Of a DNA stretch of 64,000 bases, positions 7,182 through 15,994 are shown in pieces (position 1 is the first letter of the stretch; each line of letters starts with the position of its first letter). A program made the translations under genes and the position numbers. The stretch comes from Pseudomonas sp. R5-89-07. GTDB taxonomy: Bacteria; Pseudomonadota; Gammaproteobacteria; Pseudomonadales; Pseudomonadaceae. Location: NCBI RefSeq assembly GCF_003851685.1, contig NZ_CP027727.1:3100001-3164000 (forward strand). The letters run 5' to 3'. The notes beneath the pieces are model-generated. The model was not told the origin of the DNA. It made no database searches and was given only the letters and a program-made list of their open reading frames with translations.

Positions 7182-7742
7182 TTACGCTGGGGCGACAGGC
7201 CACTCGATGACGTCCGGGTATTGCTGCTGATCCTGAACTCGGTTCAGGGCAACGCGATATTTTTTCCAGGCTTTGAGCAGCAGCACCTCCGCCTCCGTAG
7301 CTTCGTCCACATCTACGGCATCCTGAAGCGGCGCAACAGCGTAATCCGCGATTGCTCGAAGCCTCTGGACCTCAGCACGGGCGTAATCAAGCGGGCTACT
7401 GATGATCGGAGGTGTCGGCGGAATCTCTTCATGGGGCAGATCCGGAACCAGGACGTGAAGCGTGATCATTGTCTTGAGGTCGCAGGGTTCACCTCCCATC
7501 GTTACCGTTACGGTTAGAAGACCCTCGGTAAAATCGATACCGACCTGCGCGGAATGTTCAGAAGGATGCAATGAGTATCCCCACCCTTGATCAGTAGGTG
7601 GGAATGGCACCATGCCCTGGGTGCCCGTGATGCAGTAAACCCCCACGCCAGATCGGTAGCTGTCAACCTCATCGCTTCCAAGTGAGGTGATATCAAACAT
7701 AGCGCCAGTCGCGCCCACAATATTGATTGCCGCTCTTGCCAT
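7182..7742 (-). CDS. Tail fibre assembly chaperone
   Basis: 186 aa from ATG 7742, five bases from the fibre gene's stop. The N-terminal part is beta-rich and variable. The C-terminal ~50 residues (EAEVLLLKAWKKYRVALNRV, ending YPDVIEWPVAPA) carry the W-x-x-YR-x-L...WP signature of caudoviral tail fibre assembly proteins. These chaperones help fibres trimerise and are usually encoded directly after the fibre, as here. Confidence 0.8.
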   Translation of the reverse strand: MARAAINIVGATGAMFDITSLGSDEVDSYRSGVGVYCITGTQGMVPFPPTDQGWGYSLHPSEHSAQVGIDFTEGLLTVTVTMGGEPCDLKTMITLHVLVPDLPHEEIPPTPPIISSPLDYARAEVQRLRAIADYAVAPLQDAVDVDEATEAEVLLLKAWKKYRVALNRVQDQQQYPDVIEWPVAPA

Positions 7743-7744
7743 GA

Positions 7745-8491
7745 TCAGATCGCCTTGAGTGTGCCGTCTTGCGCACGAGTGGTGTTTTGGTTCGTATAAA
7801 CAACGTTCCATGGGCCGGGAACGCCGTTGCTGTTGAACTGGCGATATCCCATTGTCGGGCTGGTCGCGCTGTTTGCGGCGATAACTATTTCGTTGAACAG
7901 AAGTCCACCCGTGTTCATGGTGATGCGTGACCCGCCAGAACCTGTCGATGGGGTCTGATCGGCGCCGCCGCCAGAGGTGACGCTGAACCCGACCGTGGAT
8001 GGAGACGCTGAAACAGGTGCGGATACTGCGCCAAGGCCGTATGCACCTACAGGCATGACGTTGCCGGCGGCTGTCCCAACTGTGGCGGTTGCTGCTGATC
8101 CGAGACCAAGCCCAGCACGTGCATCCGCTTGCGTTGTGCCGCCGGTACCGCCCTTGTTCAGTGGCAAGATATCGTAATTGCCGGTAGTGCCCAGCGCCGC
8201 AAGCTTAGTACCGAACTGGTTGACCAGCGAGTTAAAGCCATCTGACAACAATTTGTCGTAGCCTTGCACTGGGGTTATTGCATAGGCAGCAGGGGAGTTT
8301 GTCGGGCCTCTATAGTTGGGGATAATGGAAAGCGCGGTATTACTTGCGATATTAGATACCTCGTACCATCCACCATCTGGCCCAAGGAACGCATCGCCTA
8401 CCCGACAATTTGCAACAAACTCTGTACTGATCCCAATTACCACACTTGAGTTCAGCGTAACAGTTACTGCCCCGGTTCTATACCACGACAT
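7745..8491 (-). CDS. Tail fibre protein
   Basis: 248 aa. The N-terminus (MSWYRTGAVTVTLNSSVVIG) is the virion-binding type seen in Pseudomonas phage fibres. A mid-region linker LPLNKGGTGGTTQADARAGL matches the repeat found in many fibres. The Ser/Gly/Thr-rich C-terminal part, with YRQFNSNGVPGPWNVVYTNQ, resembles receptor-side sequence. It likely contacts the bacterial surface. The upstream neighbour is a pair of tail-tip genes. Confidence 0.8.
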   Translation of the reverse strand: MSWYRTGAVTVTLNSSVVIGISTEFVANCRVGDAFLGPDGGWYEVSNIASNTALSIIPNYRGPTNSPAAYAITPVQGYDKLLSDGFNSLVNQFGTKLAALGTTGNYDILPLNKGGTGGTTQADARAGLGLGSAATATVGTAAGNVMPVGAYGLGAVSAPVSASPSTVGFSVTSGGGADQTPSTGSGGSRITMNTGGLLFNEIVIAANSATSPTMGYRQFNSNGVPGPWNVVYTNQNTTRAQDGTLKAI

Positions 8492-8521
8492 ATCAATCTC
8501 CTAACAAAGGCTCAGCGTAAT

Positions 8522-9220
8522 TTACTGAATGGTTTTTCCAACCATTACTGTTAAACCAGTAGCTACTGTATTACCGGCATTAGTTATGAGGCCTATCCTG
8601 ATAAGCCTCGCTGGGTAGTCCCACATGGCAGCGATCTGCCTTGTGCCTATGCCAGACGTGCCCGAGACCGCCGACATAACAAAGTTATTGATCATAAAGT
8701 ATTCGTCCTCCTCCATATTGAAAGGTGCGCTGAAATAACTTATTGATTGCCCCTGTCCGTCCTGACCGCTACCCGTGTACGTCCAGCTGTTACTTGACCT
8801 AACAAAAATAGCAGGAGGTGACGCGGAATCGAAAATGGGAGTGCCGGCAGAATTCCAAAATCGAGCGCCATATGACGCAAGTGGCTGCGTCACAAAGTTG
8901 GCGACAAACCATCGGCCGTTGGGTTGAATGGTGTACAGGTTAAACTGGCGCACCCTGAAGCCAGTCCAATTACCGGGAACGCCCAAAATTTCAAGGTTGC
9001 TCATCCCTATAATGCCATTGGCGCTATTAGGCCTTATAAATACAAGCGGCTGCTCTTGCGTCGTTATTGCGGCTGGAAACAAAGTTAGCGATGACGCACC
9101 GCTTGATTCATTAGCAACATACGTACCTTTGTACAGCGTGGACATCCGCGAGAACTCAGAATCAACCACAACCCTATTATCATCGCCAGCAGTAAGAAGA
9201 AAGCCATAGGAATCAGCCAT
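8522..9220 (-). CDS. Tail tip-associated structural protein, unknown fold
   Basis: 232 aa. It is beta-rich with many aromatic and Asn/Gly residues and starts MADSYGFLLTAGDDNRVVVD. No catalytic motif is seen. Its start touches the stop of the next gene upstream and it lies between J and the fibre, so it is probably a minor tail or tip component. A+T content is higher than in neighbours, suggesting an exchanged host-range module. Confidence 0.6.
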   Translation of the reverse strand: MADSYGFLLTAGDDNRVVVDSEFSRMSTLYKGTYVANESSGASSLTLFPAAITTQEQPLVFIRPNSANGIIGMSNLEILGVPGNWTGFRVRQFNLYTIQPNGRWFVANFVTQPLASYGARFWNSAGTPIFDSASPPAIFVRSSNSWTYTGSGQDGQGQSISYFSAPFNMEEDEYFMINNFVMSAVSGTSGIGTRQIAAMWDYPARLIRIGLITNAGNTVATGLTVMVGKTIQ

Positions 9221-9552
9221 TACTTAAACCTCACAACTGTAATTCGCTGCTGGAAATTAGTGAGGGCTGAGTTCCCGTAGGGGTCGCCACGTATTGGCCT
9301 CCAAACTCTGACGACGCCGCTTAGAATTTCAGGCTCAACTTGGGCATTATTAATTGTGCCTACTGCACCAATTGGTGTTGGGAATGCGGCCGCATTCTGA
9401 GGCGTTATGCCTGCCACAGCTATATCCATATACTTTGCCGTTCCCCACGTTGAAGGCGATATAACGGCTGTATAAACCACGCGCATCGTGAAAGACGTTT
9501 CATCCAGCTGCAGCCTGCCGGATGCGTCCCATACTCGCATCCCAGAACTCAT
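9220..9552 (-). CDS. Small tail-tip-region protein
   Basis: 110 aa, beginning MSSGMRVWDASGRLQLDETS. It is a beta-rich domain without a known motif, overlapping the end of J by 4 bp. Pseudomonas siphophages often carry such a small gene after J. Probably structural or a fibre-attachment factor; inference from position only. Confidence 0.6.
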   Translation of the reverse strand: MSSGMRVWDASGRLQLDETSFTMRVVYTAVISPSTWGTAKYMDIAVAGITPQNAAAFPTPIGAVGTINNAQVEPEILSGVVRVWRPIRGDPYGNSALTNFQQRITVVRFK

Positions 9553-12500
9553 TCGGTCAGGTCTCCTATTTGCACGCGCTTAACACCAGCTACATCCCAG
9601 AACCGCAACGACCGATTTGTCATCATCGATCTGCCCTGCCCCGGCACCACGCCGTTGATTTCAAAGGTTCCGTCGAAGAACAACTTCCAACCGGAAGTGC
9701 CCGCCACGTAATTGTTCGACTGGATGTAGTTGCCAATTTTTGCGTTAGTAATCGTCCCGTCCTGGATAAATGCAGAACTTATGAAGGTCTGCCCACCCGA
9801 CACGGCGAACGGCGACACCGGCGAACCATTGGCGAGGTTCAGCAACATGAACGTGTCAGCCCTGACCACGAATTGCGACGACACACCGGATGGGTCGACC
9901 TGTAGGCCAAGACCAAACGAAGCGGCGTACTTCTGCCCACCAGAGGTGGTTTCCATCTTCACCGACCACAAGGTCTGCAATTTCCCGTTGGTGTTGGCCA
10001 GCGCTGAAGACGTCTCCTGAATGGCGGAGGTGTTCTGCCCGACAGTTGCTTCCAGCTTTGTCGTTTTCGTTGCCTCAGCCTCGATCGCCGTCGCCCTGAC
10101 CTTGCTTTCCTGCACGATCGCCGCAGTGCTGGACCAGCCCTTCAGTGCATCTGCCTTCGCCCCACTACCACTGTCCTCGCGAGCAGAAGCCCGCAATGCA
10201 TTGGTGGTGCTGGCTTGGGCGGTAACCAAGCCGTCCAGCTCGGTAATGTCGGTGGTGTTGGTGTTGACCTGCTGGGCCAGTCCGCTGACTGTCTCCACCG
10301 ATTGACCCACGTCCAGCCAGTAAGTGGTGTTGGGCGGCGGGTTGTTGACAGGAACCTGCACCTTCGCCTGGTAGATGCGATCCGCCTCCACCACCATCTG
10401 CCCTTTTAGGTAGACCTGAGTGGGAACGTAGCCACCCAGGGCATCCAGTTCGTCGATCTGGTCCTGCAGGCCATCCAGTTCGGTGATGAGGTCCTGACCG
10501 AGTTGAGTTTTGCTGATCTTACCGGCCAGCATGTTGAGAATCGGCCCGGCGTCCGAACTTGCCTGGCCCATCACCCCATTGACCACCGGATAGAAAGGAC
10601 CGATGTTGCCGGTACGGTCGACCAGGCGCGCCCAGAAGAACAGCGTGGCGCCCGCCAGCAGTTGCTGCATACGGTAATCGGCCTGCGGATATGCCAGGTC
10701 GGCCAGCTTCGTTGCCGCCGGCAAGCTGTTCGCCGGGCCATACCACAGCTCAGTGCGCTGGGTGTCCTCGGCACCAGCAGGGAAGCCCCATTTGATGCCG
10801 ATGCCGAACAGTTCGCTGGTGGTGGTCAGGAACGACACCGCAGGTGGCAAGCCAACCTTCCCTTCCAGGTTGGTCAGCATGGAGTTTTTCCACACCGACG
10901 AGATTTCGAAGGCGCTGACTGCTCGCACTCGGGCCAGGTATGCACCCAAGTAGATGCCAGTGACATCCACGCTCGTCGAGCCCGTGCGCTGCACCTTGAT
11001 CCAGTTCCCGTTGTCCTTGCGCCACTCCGCTTCATACGCAACAGCGCCAGTGACAGCGGGCCACGAGATGTTCATGGTGCTGATGGCAATGCCCTGGTTG
11101 ATGGCATAGCTCGACGTGAGCGTGACGCTGGCCGGCGCGGGTACTACGGTGATAGGGATAACGCTAATCGGGCGCTCTTCCAGGCGCGCGCCGGTGTCGA
11201 TGTGCGCAAACTTGCTCGGGTCGTACTGAACAGCTGATATTTCAAACACGCCAGGCTCTGGCCGGGCCACGCTCACCACGCGGTACAGCGGGATGGCCAG
11301 GTCGTCAGCATCCAGCGCCCACACCAGCTCAGGTTCAGGCGTAACCGAATAGGCCACAGTGACGGTGACCTGCCGGCCGCTGACCAGTTGCACGGTGCGC
11401 CCCTCGCACTTGCCGTCTGGCAGGTTGAGGATCAGTCGGTCGCCTGGTTTTGCCTGGGTGTCGCGGTCCAGAGTGATGACCTTACCGTTCACCGCCGAGA
11501 TGCGCCCACCCACAGGTCGGCCGGCCAGCAGTTCATCAGCGATCGGGATCACATACCCAGGCAGCGGGATACGCCCGTCCAGGCCGACCTTGAAAGTAAC
11601 CGCCCGGTCCTTGGAGTTGGTCAGTAGCGCCCACTTACCGCGGCGCTGAGCCTCGGATTCGCGGGTGCAACCGATGGCGCTGATCTCCAGCGGGTTATCG
11701 CCGTAGCGCCGCTGAAGTTTCTGGTCGGTCACCGCCGTGACGTCGGTGTCATAGTTGTTCAGCGGGTTGTCGTAGCTGACCAGGGCGCGGGTATAGCGGG
11801 TGCGCTCTGAAGCGCTTGAGTAAGTGAACTTCCCGTCGATCACGTTCGCGCGGGTGTAGGCGAAGTCAAAATCGGTTGCGCGCGGCATATCCGAAAGGGT
11901 GAAGACCTGGCCCTGGGCCCAGTAGGTCATGCCCCGGTAGATCGCCGAGATATCGCGCAGCAGCGACCAGGCATCAGCCTTGCTCTGCAGGTTCAAATTG
12001 CAGATGAAGCGCGGCTCCTGGCCGCCCTTCCCGTCCGGTACCAGTTGGTCGCAGTACTGCGATATCCGATACAGCTCCCACTTGTCGACCATCCAAGGCT
12101 TGATGCGGCGGCCAAGGCCGAAGCGGTCAGCGGTAGTAATGTCGTAGGTCATCCAGACCGCGTTGTCGGTCCAGGCCTGCTTGAAGGTGCCGTCCCACAC
12201 TCCGCTGTACGAGCGCGCCACGGGGTCGTAATTGCTCGGTACCTGCACCTTCTTCAGCTTGGTCTCGACTGTTACGGCCGGAATGCTGCGGAACTGCTCG
12301 GCGGAGAACTCGATATAAAGCAGCGCGGTGTTCGGGTAGCGGATCTTCGCGTCGATCACCTCGGTAAAGCCGGCGATCTGCATGGTGTCCGAGATTTTGT
12401 TGTTGTTTTGGTTGATCGTCAGTCGTGTGATTCGCATCAGCCAGCCTGTGGTGGCTTTGGGTAGGTCGATTCGGCGAGTGCGCTCGTACACAGTCGTAGT

Positions 12501-13007
12501 CTTGCCATCCACAGCCTCAGACAGCACCTGCTGATAGGAGCCGCCGTCAGTAGCCACCTCGACTTTATATTCGATCCGGTAACCATTTATGTTGTTGGCC
12601 GCATCGACCGCCTGCAGTGCCGGCCAGGCAAAGCGAACACGCACGGCGGAAAGCTGGGTGTTGCTGATCGCCCGGACCCAAGGCGTACCGCTGCGTAGCT
12701 CAGTGTTGATGGTGGTTTCGTTCTCAACAGAAGGGATTCCCTGGATATAGGTCTGGTCCACCGCCCCGGTGCGCCATTCCCACTTCACGTTCGGGAAGTT
12801 CATGTTTCCTTGGGGATCTTGCAGCGGAGTGTTGTCGAGGTAGATGTCGCGCGCCGTTGGCGTACCTTCGAATTCACCCTCGCCAATAGCTATGAGCATC
12901 TTGGCAATAGCGACCGAGCGCAGGCTATCCGGGGCTTCCGTTGGAGTTTTCGGCTTCTCTTCGCCGCCCTTGGCGCCGTGGATATCAATCTTGCTTGCTG
13001 CGCCCAT
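9549..13007 (-). CDS. Tail tip / host specificity protein (lambda J-like)
   Basis: 1152 aa from ATG 13007, preceded by TGGAGGAAAG; the 43-residue upstream extension is shadow. J-family layout: N-terminal tip-attachment part (SLRSVAIAKMLIAIGEGEFE, YLDNTPLQDPQGN), central hub domains (RYGDNPLEISAIG, AVTFKVGLDGRIPLPG), fibronectin III-like repeats (~660-850), a helical DUF1983-type region with Thr/Gln-rich heptads and a terminal beta domain. The protein recognises the receptor and triggers DNA release. It is preceded by the tail assembly gene and a terminator. Confidence 0.92.
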   Translation of the reverse strand: MGAASKIDIHGAKGGEEKPKTPTEAPDSLRSVAIAKMLIAIGEGEFEGTPTARDIYLDNTPLQDPQGNMNFPNVKWEWRTGAVDQTYIQGIPSVENETTINTELRSGTPWVRAISNTQLSAVRVRFAWPALQAVDAANNINGYRIEYKVEVATDGGSYQQVLSEAVDGKTTTVYERTRRIDLPKATTGWLMRITRLTINQNNNKISDTMQIAGFTEVIDAKIRYPNTALLYIEFSAEQFRSIPAVTVETKLKKVQVPSNYDPVARSYSGVWDGTFKQAWTDNAVWMTYDITTADRFGLGRRIKPWMVDKWELYRISQYCDQLVPDGKGGQEPRFICNLNLQSKADAWSLLRDISAIYRGMTYWAQGQVFTLSDMPRATDFDFAYTRANVIDGKFTYSSASERTRYTRALVSYDNPLNNYDTDVTAVTDQKLQRRYGDNPLEISAIGCTRESEAQRRGKWALLTNSKDRAVTFKVGLDGRIPLPGYVIPIADELLAGRPVGGRISAVNGKVITLDRDTQAKPGDRLILNLPDGKCEGRTVQLVSGRQVTVTVAYSVTPEPELVWALDADDLAIPLYRVVSVARPEPGVFEISAVQYDPSKFAHIDTGARLEERPISVIPITVVPAPASVTLTSSYAINQGIAISTMNISWPAVTGAVAYEAEWRKDNGNWIKVQRTGSTSVDVTGIYLGAYLARVRAVSAFEISSVWKNSMLTNLEGKVGLPPAVSFLTTTSELFGIGIKWGFPAGAEDTQRTELWYGPANSLPAATKLADLAYPQADYRMQQLLAGATLFFWARLVDRTGNIGPFYPVVNGVMGQASSDAGPILNMLAGKISKTQLGQDLITELDGLQDQIDELDALGGYVPTQVYLKGQMVVEADRIYQAKVQVPVNNPPPNTTYWLDVGQSVETVSGLAQQVNTNTTDITELDGLVTAQASTTNALRASAREDSGSGAKADALKGWSSTAAIVQESKVRATAIEAEATKTTKLEATVGQNTSAIQETSSALANTNGKLQTLWSVKMETTSGGQKYAASFGLGLQVDPSGVSSQFVVRADTFMLLNLANGSPVSPFAVSGGQTFISSAFIQDGTITNAKIGNYIQSNNYVAGTSGWKLFFDGTFEINGVVPGQGRSMMTNRSLRFWDVAGVKRVQIGDLTE

Positions 13008-13023
13008 GCTTTCCTCCAGACAA

Positions 13024-13046
13024 TAAAAAACCGCCTCATGGGCGGC
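13024..13046 (-). terminator. Intrinsic terminator before J
   Basis: Minus strand GCCGCC, CATGA loop, GGCGGT, then TTTTTTATTG and the J ribosome site. Confidence 0.7.
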
Positions 13047-13066
13047 TGCTGTGCTGCGGTTGATCG

Positions 13067-13660
13067 CTACATCTGGTCTTCGGCGTAAATAGCGGCGCTG
13101 ATGATTGCGCCGCCTACGCGCCGCTTGCCGTAACAAAGTGGAACCGGGTTGCCGGATGCAGTGGTGTTCTTGGCACTGCCGAAGGCGTAGCCGGGGGTGT
13201 TCTCGGGCGCAGCGCTGGTTTTTAGGCCGCCGGCCTGGGGGCTCAACATCTGAATTACGCCACCGGCAACAAGGCCGATGCCCGCAGCGATCAATGGCGC
13301 GCCGAAAGGTGTGGCAATTAGAATGACGCCTACAACAATCATCACCGCCCCCACGATCGTTTGCAGCAGGCCTGCGCGCTTGCTGCCCGTGATGACGGGG
13401 ACAATTCTGATTTCACCGCTGCCCCGATAGCAAAGTTCGTTCTCGCCGATATTTTTCTTCCCTCGGAAAACCGCGAACTCCAAGCCTCTCGACTTGGCGT
13501 TGGATAAAAATCGCTCGAACCCTGGAATCTGCACGCAAAGGGCTTTGATTGCCTCCGCTGGGCTGCGAACAGCCATCCTGTATTCCTTGCCAAACTGACG
13601 CAGCATTCCACCTAGCCGCACCGTTTCCAGCGGCGAGTAATCGATTGCGATTGCGGACAT
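13067..13660 (-). CDS. Tail assembly protein (lambda I-like)
   Basis: 197 aa from ATG 13660 with TTGGAGAAA upstream. The N-terminal half (LGGMLRQFGKEYRMAVRSPA) has the beta-grasp-like start of the I family. A strongly hydrophobic stretch follows at ~105-140 (LLQTIVGAVMIVVGVILIAT), then NPVPLCYGKRRVGGAIISAA, a motif seen in gpI homologues. It acts in tail-tip assembly together with J, K and L. Confidence 0.85.
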   Translation of the reverse strand: MSAIAIDYSPLETVRLGGMLRQFGKEYRMAVRSPAEAIKALCVQIPGFERFLSNAKSRGLEFAVFRGKKNIGENELCYRGSGEIRIVPVITGSKRAGLLQTIVGAVMIVVGVILIATPFGAPLIAAGIGLVAGGVIQMLSPQAGGLKTSAAPENTPGYAFGSAKNTTASGNPVPLCYGKRRVGGAIISAAIYAEDQM

Positions 13661-13677
13661 GATTTTCTCCAAGCAAT

Positions 13678-13700
13678 AAAAAAGCCACCCGAAGGCAGCT
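13678..13700 (-). terminator. Intrinsic terminator before the tail assembly gene
   Basis: Minus strand AGCTGCC, UUCG-type tetraloop, GGTGGCT (7 bp with two G-T pairs), then TTTTTTATTGC and the ribosome site. Confidence 0.7.
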
Positions 13701-13715
13701 CCAAGATCAACGACC

Positions 13716-14144
13716 TCAACGGCCGCCGTAATCAACGTAAGGGGCCAGGAAGAAACCGCCCATATCGCCACTGATACGAAACTGGCTTTCACCGCCCGGC
13801 TTAAGAGTCGCGCTGATGGTTCGGATTGCCGCACCAGCACAAAGCCCCGACTCTGCGAGCCCAGTGCCCAGGTTTACCGGTCCGGGCTCAACATAAAAAC
13901 TGGCGCGCTGACCTGGCCCAATCTTCGCGGCACGGCGCCCTTCGATATATAGGACCAGATCGCAGCCTGAGCCAACGAAGCCGCCATCCCTGACCACGGT
14001 GATGCGGGATGTGGCATTCTGCGTCTTGCTTTGAAATGCGTAAAGCTCGTCACTCGGCACTGGTTTCGCATCTCGCGCAGACATCGGAGAAGTCGCACAC
14101 CCCGCCAGCATCGCCACCACTACCGCCGCTATCAAAATTCGCAT
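13716..14144 (-). CDS. Predicted lipoprotein in the tail operon
   Basis: 142 aa, MRILIAAVVVAMLAGCATSP: a type II signal peptide with lipobox LAGC. The mature domain is beta-rich, with paired Cys (GSGCDLVLY, SGLCAGAAI). It lies between K and I, where virion genes are not expected to be lipoproteins. It may be a moron acting at the cell surface, perhaps in superinfection exclusion as several phage lipoproteins do; that role is inference. Confidence 0.65.
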   Translation of the reverse strand: MRILIAAVVVAMLAGCATSPMSARDAKPVPSDELYAFQSKTQNATSRITVVRDGGFVGSGCDLVLYIEGRRAAKIGPGQRASFYVEPGPVNLGTGLAESGLCAGAAIRTISATLKPGGESQFRISGDMGGFFLAPYVDYGGR

Positions 14145-14213
14145 GTCATTCCCTTATTGGTTTGGCGGGACTGTAGCCCAGGCTAAGCTGCTGGACCAAG
14201 CAGACCTAACTGA

Positions 14214-14555
14214 TCAGCGCTGATCTATTTCAATCTTCTGCGTGGGATCAGGGCTGTATTTTTGCCGCTTCAACTGCGGATCGCCCTTCGCCATACAGAA
14301 GAAATAAATCTCTGCCTCACCGCAGCCGCCGTGCAATGCGCACTCGCTGGCTTGCATGTGATCGAGCAGGATTTCTCGGCCTTGAGACTCGCAAAACACG
14401 TTCGCCTCTTTGAGCGCTTGCCCTTTCGCAGATGCAGGACCGCCGAAAGGAACACGGGTGGAAATCGTGTACGTGTCAGGCCCGACCTTGATCGGCCCGC
14501 TGTCCGCGCAGCCCGCAAGCATCGCAACAGCCAAAATCATCAGCCAAATTTTCAT
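14214..14555 (-). CDS. Second predicted lipoprotein in the tail operon
   Basis: 113 aa from ATG 14555; the longer frame is discarded because only this start gives a lipoprotein signal (MKIWLMILAVAMLAGCADSG). The mature part has four Cys (FCESQG, SECALHGGCGEA, FFCMAKG), suggesting disulfides, and resembles small Pseudomonas lipoproteins beginning with DTYTISTRVPFGG. Tandem with the other lipoprotein and probably of related function, which is unknown. Confidence 0.7.
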   Translation of the reverse strand: MKIWLMILAVAMLAGCADSGPIKVGPDTYTISTRVPFGGPASAKGQALKEANVFCESQGREILLDHMQASECALHGGCGEAEIYFFCMAKGDPQLKRQKYSPDPTQKIEIDQR

Positions 14556-14750
14556 TGCTGTCTTCCCCAGGAAAGAGAGGACTGTAACCCGGACCTGTCC
14601 AGGCATCCAGTGTGGATGGAATGCCGGTGAACGCGAACGACAGGCGTTGAGCTGCAAAAGTTATTTTTTTGAAAGGTGCATCCACTTTGATCCCTGGCTC
14701 GTAGATTCAATACCCTCACTCGGAGGGCATAAGAGCCAAGGAGATACATC

Positions 14751-15311
14751 ATGCACGCCTTTTACAAAAAAATTGCTGCTGCAGCCTGCTTCGCGATTCT
14801 CTCCGTTACCGCAACCATCAGCTTTGCTGCCGACGCTGTGATGGTCGGAGGCGCAGCGATGTACCCAAGCAAAACCATCGTTGAGAACGCGGTCAACTCG
14901 CAGGACCACACGACCCTCGTAGCAGCAGTCAAAGCTGCCGGGTTGGTTGATACGCTCAACAGCAAAGGCCCTTTCACCGTATTCGCTCCGACAAACGAAG
15001 CCTTTGCTAAGCTGCCAGCAGGTACTGTCGATACTCTGGTCAAGCCTGAACACAAAGCCGACCTGACTAAAATTCTGACCTACCATGTCGTGCCGGGCAC
15101 TCACACATCGGCCCAACTGATGGCCGACGCCAAGAAGAACGGCGGTACCGTTGTGTTGAAAACGGTTCAGGGGGAGTCGCTGAATATTAAGCTGCACGAC
15201 GGCAAGCTATGGGTTGTCGATGCCAAAGGCGGTAAGGCGGGTATCAGCATCGCAGACGTTATGCAGTCCAACGGCGTAATCCACGTTGTTGACTCTGTCT
15301 TGATGCCTTAA
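14751..15311 (+). CDS. Secreted fasciclin (FAS1) domain protein, moron
   Basis: 186 aa: signal peptide of ~27 residues (AAACFAILSVTATISFAADA) and one complete FAS1 domain with its two signature boxes, FTVFAPTNEAFAKLP and ILTYHVVPG, plus the closing NGVIHVVDSVLMP. FAS1 domains mediate adhesion. The ribosome site is AAGGAG. It is transcribed against the late operon and so needs its own promoter, which would allow expression in the lysogen; lysogenic conversion is plausible. Confidence 0.9.
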   Translation: MHAFYKKIAAAACFAILSVTATISFAADAVMVGGAAMYPSKTIVENAVNSQDHTTLVAAVKAAGLVDTLNSKGPFTVFAPTNEAFAKLPAGTVDTLVKPEHKADLTKILTYHVVPGTHTSAQLMADAKKNGGTVVLKTVQGESLNIKLHDGKLWVVDAKGGKAGISIADVMQSNGVIHVVDSVLMP

Positions 15312-15321
15312 ATGCTCGTGA

Positions 15322-15348
15322 ACCCGGCAGGCGTGCAGTTTGCCGGGT
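15322..15348 (+). terminator. Hairpin after the fasciclin gene
   Basis: ACCCGGCA and TGCCGGGT arms, perfect 8 bp, 10 bases after the stop codon; the following bases are only weakly T-rich. Confidence 0.55.
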
Positions 15349-15394
15349 GTTGAGGCGCGTATTTAGGTAGTTACTGTCAATTCAAGGAAGAGCT

Positions 15395-15994
15395 ATGTCA
15401 TCGCTACTGTTTTACACGGATGATAATGAAGCGATCGTAGTTACAGATACGCTTTTACACTATTCCATCGACACGCCCCCAGGCCGCGCGAGCAAAGCCA
15501 TCGCGATACCCCACATGCGACTGATCATTGCCGCTACTGGATCGGCCCTTTTTTACAGTCGATGGATCGGACTTGTGAATAACCAGGGTTTTGCCCTCGA
15601 TGTAGATACGGTCGACGCTCATTCGCCCCAAGAGCTTCAGGCCCTCTGGAGCGAACTGAATCGCCATGTCCCCGCCTTCCAAGACCAAACTGCAACGATC
15701 TATCACTTCGGGATCTCCGACGATTCTGGAAAAATCCATGGATTCGCTTACCGTTCTGTGTCGGATTTCAAATCCGAGCGTTTAGATTATGGGCTTGGCG
15801 TAAAGCCAGAGCTTATAGACATGGCGGGAATAGACTGGAATTCGTTCCCTGCGTGTGCGCCCGAAATCATGCGTGCACAGTCGCGACAGGAGGACCAAAA
15901 GCCCAGGGATCGCGTTTACATTGGTGGCACGACTGAGGTCACTCATCTAACGAAAGACGGATTTTCGATCTATTCGCTGGGCAGCTTGGACTGA
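15395..15994 (+). CDS. Ntn-hydrolase (proteasome-beta-like) candidate, moron
   Basis: 199 aa starting MSSLLFYTDD, ribosome site AAGGAAG. I do not recognise a named family. If Met is removed, Ser2 becomes residue 1, and Asp18 and Lys34 fall at positions 17 and 33, the spacing of the proteasome Thr1-Asp17-Lys33 triad. ATGS then occupies the oxyanion-loop place. The strand pattern (EAIVVTDTLL, MRLIIAATG) fits an Ntn fold. It lies in the moron island with the fasciclin gene and its 3' end overlaps the convergent tail gene by 25 bp. Activity is untested inference. Confidence 0.5.
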   Translation: MSSLLFYTDDNEAIVVTDTLLHYSIDTPPGRASKAIAIPHMRLIIAATGSALFYSRWIGLVNNQGFALDVDTVDAHSPQELQALWSELNRHVPAFQDQTATIYHFGISDDSGKIHGFAYRSVSDFKSERLDYGLGVKPELIDMAGIDWNSFPACAPEIMRAQSRQEDQKPRDRVYIGGTTEVTHLTKDGFSIYSLGSLD

